DNA from: Planctomycetota bacterium | GTDB taxonomy: Bacteria; Planctomycetota; SZUA-567; H5-PLA8; CALKMO01 | Assembly (NCBI GenBank): GCA_026417845.1 | Contig: JAOACM010000095.1 | Coordinates: 1 to 9,255, forward strand | DNA length: 9,255 nucleotides | Direction: 5' to 3' | Shown here: piece by piece, positions 6,114-9,255 of the stretch | Layout of the letters: each line of letters begins with the position of its first letter | Numbering within the stretch: position 1 is the first letter of the stretch | Notes under the pieces: generated by a model | Databases searched by the model: none | Seen by the model: only the letters and a program-made list of their open reading frames with translations | What the model was told of the DNA's origin: nothing | Position numbers and translations under genes: made by a program

Positions 6114-7943
6114 ATGCCGTTGCAATTGATTCCCCAGGCGAAGGAATTGAAGATACTCCACGGCACGTTCGACTTCCGCGAAGTGGATACCCTGTTGATA
6201 TCGAAACGCGCCAGCCCCGGCATAAGGCTGTTCGCGGAAAAATTCTGCGAAGATCTTCGCGAGATATGTCACTCCAATTACCAGATGGAGCCCTCCGGCT
6301 CTGTGCGCTCCTCCTATGGATGCCTGCTGACCTCGCGCTCGCGGCGCGGCGTGTTCGTCGAGACGCAAATCGGGAAGATGCAGGGGTACGAGCTGGTCGT
6401 GGCGGGGCATTGCCTCAGCATATCGGCGGTGGATGAGGCCGGCTTCCATTACGCGACCCGTTCGATCAGACAGCTCGTCGCCGACGGACCGCGCGTGCCG
6501 GCCGTCAAAATAGTGGATTATCCCCTTATCCCCTTCAGGGGCCTCCATCTGGACCTCACAGGGCTGACTCCGAACTTCCAGACGCTGAAGGACGCCATTG
6601 AGCGCGCGGCGCTGTACAAGCTCAACGCGCTTCTGATCGAATACGGGGACCGGTTCGCCTATGAGTGCGCGCCGGAGGTGCGTGGGCCCGGCTGCCTCGG
6701 CAGGGATCAGATAAAGGAATTGTCGGATCTGGCGGCCGCGCGATCCATCGAGCTCATCCCGATGGTATCCACTCTTGGCGACCTTGAGCGCTTTCTCGGG
6801 CATCCGTCCTGCGCGGAGCATCGCGAAATCAGGGACATGCCGCACCAGATATGCCCGAGCGACGAGAAGGCGAACCGGCTCGTATGGCGGATGCTCAGGG
6901 AGGTAATGGACGTCCACACGTCGAAGCTCGTCCATGTGGGCGGCGGGAGGCCCCCGTTTTTCGGCAGGTGCGAAAGGTGTTCTAAGGCTGTCAGGGAGAA
7001 GGGCGAGATCGGGCTGTTCATGGACTACCTCGCGCGGATCGGCAGGATACTGCACGAGGCCGGGCGCGTCCCGATGCTCTGGGACGACATGCTCCGGGAC
7101 GCCGCGCCGGACCAGCTCAAGCGGCTGCCGAAGGGCGCCGTCGTCGTCTGCCGGATGTTCGAGGGGAAAGGCGGTCAATACAGGCCCGAACATCTGCCGA
7201 TGCTGGACAAATATGCCAAGGCGGGCCTGACTGTATACGGCTGCGCCTGCGTCCGCGGTGCTTCGGCGCCGCATTCGAACGCCCCGGACTACCGCGAACG
7301 GATGGACAATGTGGACTTCTGGGCCGACGCGGCAGAGAATACCGGCGCGCTGAAGGGTCTTGTGGCGGCCGGACCGGCAAGGCACTCTCCGATGTCGCCT
7401 ATCTGCGACCCCTTCCCCACAATCTGGCCGGGCGCGCTGTATGCCGCCGAAAGGTTCTGGGCGGGGCTTTCCACGTCGCGCGAATCGTTCGAGCGGAGGC
7501 TGCTCACCAGGTTCTACGGCCTCCGGCCGGACGCGGTCGAGGTGGTCTCCGCGCATTACAGGCTGGCAGGGGAAATGGATCAGGCTTCCATCGAGGCCCT
7601 GGAAAAGGCCAAACGCAGCGCCAAGCGCAGCAGGGACATCCTGGAACTGCTCGAATATATCGGCAGACTCCGGGTCCATGAGGCCAAGTGCGGGGCGCTG
7701 GTCGAAAACGCCAGCAGGCTGCTCCATTACCTGGAAAGCGGGGCCGCCGATCCGCTGCGCGCACGCTCGCTGCTGGCCGAGGTAAACAGCCTGCGAGAGG
7801 CCGGGGAGAACATGAAGCGCGAGCTGGGGCGCATCCTTTCGAGACGGTTCTACAAGACCGAGGTGGACGAGCTCATCGCCAGCAGGTTTCTCTTCTTCGA
7901 CAGGCTCGCCGACGCCGCGACGGCCCTCCTGAAGAAGAACTGA
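6114..7943 (+). CDS. GH20-like (beta-hexosaminidase-fold) protein lacking the catalytic Asp-Glu pair
   Basis: 609 residues from ATG 6114. Residues 1-125 match the GH20b-type non-catalytic domain (LIPQAKELKILHGTFDF; GYELVVAGHCLSISAVDEAG; RSIRQLV). From 136 a TIM-barrel begins (YPLIPFRGLHLDLTG, YKLNALLIEYGDRFAYE). The strand that carries H-x-G-G-D-E in GH20 enzymes reads HVGGGR (274-279): the His and Gly remain, but Asp is Gly278 and Glu is Arg279. CERC (286-289), MLWDDML (321-327) and IWPGALYAAERFW (437-449) follow. The C-terminal 130 residues are helical and charged. Canonical members release terminal N-acetylhexosamine; this one may be inactive or use other residues. No signal peptide is seen, so it is probably cytoplasmic. 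TTG 6075 and ATG 6078 are also in frame; I chose 6114 because family similarity starts there and GGAAGG lies 11 bases upstream. Likely co-transcribed with the sulfatase 90 bases downstream. Confidence 0.88.
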   Translation: MPLQLIPQAKELKILHGTFDFREVDTLLISKRASPGIRLFAEKFCEDLREICHSNYQMEPSGSVRSSYGCLLTSRSRRGVFVETQIGKMQGYELVVAGHCLSISAVDEAGFHYATRSIRQLVADGPRVPAVKIVDYPLIPFRGLHLDLTGLTPNFQTLKDAIERAALYKLNALLIEYGDRFAYECAPEVRGPGCLGRDQIKELSDLAAARSIELIPMVSTLGDLERFLGHPSCAEHREIRDMPHQICPSDEKANRLVWRMLREVMDVHTSKLVHVGGGRPPFFGRCERCSKAVREKGEIGLFMDYLARIGRILHEAGRVPMLWDDMLRDAAPDQLKRLPKGAVVVCRMFEGKGGQYRPEHLPMLDKYAKAGLTVYGCACVRGASAPHSNAPDYRERMDNVDFWADAAENTGALKGLVAAGPARHSPMSPICDPFPTIWPGALYAAERFWAGLSTSRESFERRLLTRFYGLRPDAVEVVSAHYRLAGEMDQASIEALEKAKRSAKRSRDILELLEYIGRLRVHEAKCGALVENASRLLHYLESGAADPLRARSLLAEVNSLREAGENMKRELGRILSRRFYKTEVDELIASRFLFFDRLADAATALLKKN

Positions 7944-8033
7944 ACGGAGCCGCGAGAACCCCGCGCTCCGCCGGCCTCTTCGAGAGAAACGGCGGCGGGC
8001 TTGGGCGGTGACCCGGCAAGGCGGAAGATAAAG

Positions 8034-9255
8034 ATGAACTTTATACTGTTCAACATCGAGGAGATGCGGGCGGAGAGCGCCGGCTGCTGCGGCAACGCAC
8101 GCGCATGCACCCCGAACATTGACAGGCTCGCCGCGGAGGGCGTCAGGTTCGACAACTGCTTCGTGCAGCACACCGTCTGCGCGCCCTCCCGGTGCAGTCT
8201 CATGACCGGCTGGTACCCCCACGTCAGGGGACACAGGACGCTGTGGCATCTCCTGCGGCCGGACGAGCCGAACCTGTTCAGGTATTTGAAAGAGGCGGGC
8301 TGGAGCGTCATGTGGTGGGGCAAGAACGATCTGCTCGCGCGGGCTTCCTTCGCCGCTTCTGTGACCCACGCCTCGGACCCCGGCGGAAAGTGTTTCGGCG
8401 ACAATCCCTGGCCGCCGGACGACCCTCGCCGGCAGACTTTCCTGTATGAACCGTATTCCGGAAGCATCGAGGATCACGGCGATTTCCGCCGGGTCGGAGC
8501 GGCGATAGAATTCCTGCGCTCGCGCCCGCGCGAACCGTTTCTGATCTGGCTGCCTCTGATTTACACCCACCCGCCCTACTCCGCGCCGGTCGGATGGCAT
8601 GACCGCGTGGATCCTGCTACCCTGCCCCCGCTAAGGCCGCCGGGGCTTCCGGGCAAGCCGGACTTCCATGCCCTGATCCGCAGGACCCGCCGCCTCGACG
8701 AGCTCGACGAGGCGTTTTTCCGCAGGATACAGGCCGTGTATCTGGGCATGGCCGGCTTCATAGATTCCCAGCTCGGCCGTCTCCTGGACGCGCTGGACGT
8801 AACCGGGCTGGCGCGGAGCACGGCGGTTTTCGTCTTTTCCGACCACGGCGATTACGCTGGCGATTACGGGCTGGTCGAGAAGTGGCCGAGCGGTCTGGAA
8901 GATGTCCTGACGCGGGTGCCGTTCGTGGCGCGGGTGCCTGGAGGCGCGGCGGGGCACGTGGTGCGCGAGCCGGTCGAGATGTTCGACCTTATGCCGACGG
9001 TGCTCGAACTGGCCGGTCTGAAAGCGCGCCATACTCACTTCGCCAGAAGTCTGGCGCCGCAATTGTCGGGATCGCCGGGCGACCCGGACAGGGCCGCATT
9101 CGCCGAGGGAGGATACGGGCTGTTCGAACCGCACTGTTTCGAGGGCAGGAGTACGGGCGACCAGGCCGGCCGGGGGCCGGAGCACATCTACTACCCGAAG
9201 GGCCGGCTTCAGCAGGATCGCCCCGAAAGCGTCGGACGGACGGCAATGGTGCGCA
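8034..9255 (+). CDS. Cysteine-type formylglycine sulfatase (C-terminus off window)
   Basis: 407 codons are visible, running off the right edge. The type I sulfatase signature CAPSR with downstream TG (49-53, 58-59) marks Cys49 as the residue converted to formylglycine, a step needing a maturase that is not in this window. Other landmarks: TPNIDRLAAEGVRFDN (26-41), GHRTLWHLL, GKND (96-99, with the usual active-site Lys97), THPPY (178-182), SDHGDYAGDYGLVEKW (269-284) and EMFDLMPTVLELAGL (315-329). The usual N-terminal metal-binding Asp-Asp is Glu-Glu here (NIEEMR, 7-12), which I believe occurs in a subfamily with this same GHRTL/GKND pattern. It hydrolyses sulfate esters; the neighbouring GH20-like gene suggests a sulfated glycan. 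There is no signal peptide, so a cytoplasmic site is likely. ATG 8034 is supported by GGAAG six bases upstream. No terminator separates it from the preceding gene. The exact substrate cannot be told. Confidence 0.95.
   Translation, partial: MNFILFNIEEMRAESAGCCGNARACTPNIDRLAAEGVRFDNCFVQHTVCAPSRCSLMTGWYPHVRGHRTLWHLLRPDEPNLFRYLKEAGWSVMWWGKNDLLARASFAASVTHASDPGGKCFGDNPWPPDDPRRQTFLYEPYSGSIEDHGDFRRVGAAIEFLRSRPREPFLIWLPLIYTHPPYSAPVGWHDRVDPATLPPLRPPGLPGKPDFHALIRRTRRLDELDEAFFRRIQAVYLGMAGFIDSQLGRLLDALDVTGLARSTAVFVFSDHGDYAGDYGLVEKWPSGLEDVLTRVPFVARVPGGAAGHVVREPVEMFDLMPTVLELAGLKARHTHFARSLAPQLSGSPGDPDRAAFAEGGYGLFEPHCFEGRSTGDQAGRGPEHIYYPKGRLQQDRPESVGRTAMVR

Noticed and set aside
7944..8033. Possible hairpins between the GH20-like gene and the sulfatase
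   Set aside because: The pairing is short or bulged (GAGCCGCG with CGCGCTC; CTCT-TCG-AGAG) and no T-run follows, so it does not support a terminator inside the pair.
5982..8600. 872-codon open frame on the minus strand, antisense to the GH20-like gene and part of the sulfatase
   Set aside because: The protein is Arg/Pro/Ala-rich with no recognisable domain, and both plus-strand genes beneath it have clear family motifs. Long antisense frames are common where third codon positions are GC-rich.

Overview
This is a GC-rich bacterial window with long secreted proteins, a planctomycete-type DUF1570-like metallopeptidase, a PKD/nidogen-like surface protein, a GH20-like protein and a formylglycine sulfatase. 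That combination fits a free-living polysaccharide-degrading bacterium of the PVC group (Planctomycetota or Lentisphaerota) or a similar lineage such as Hydrogenedentota. The lineage is inferred from gene content only; there is no rRNA or other phylogenetic marker here.

Layout: four real genes form two divergent pairs. On the minus strand, reading leftwards from about 5358, a 1268-residue secreted multidomain protein (1552-5358) ends at a clear intrinsic terminator (1479-1509). A second minus-strand gene (1-1170, running off the left edge) follows, with its own leader; it encodes a secreted zinc metallopeptidase carrying HEMTH and a downstream Glu. On the plus strand, a GH20-like glycosidase-fold protein (6114-7943) is followed after 90 bases by a cysteine-type sulfatase (8034 to the right edge). 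The two probably form one operon. About 750 bases of AT-richer, non-coding-looking DNA lie between the divergent pairs. They hold a good sigma-70-like promoter (5961-5988), palindromic operator-like sites (5762-5779, 5857-5873) and a strong stem-loop in the leader of the GH20-like gene (6016-6065).

How the genes may work together: a hexosaminidase-fold protein beside a sulfatase suggests processing of a sulfated glycan. Neither protein has a recognisable signal peptide, so they may act in the cytoplasm on imported fragments. The most notable point is that the GH20-like protein keeps the active-site strand His-Val-Gly-Gly but has Gly-Arg where GH20 enzymes have the catalytic Asp-Glu pair. It is therefore either a non-catalytic relative or uses different chemistry. 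The two minus-strand genes are exported proteins with no evident link to the sulfatase pair. No CRISPR array, tRNA, rRNA, insertion sequence or phage gene was seen.
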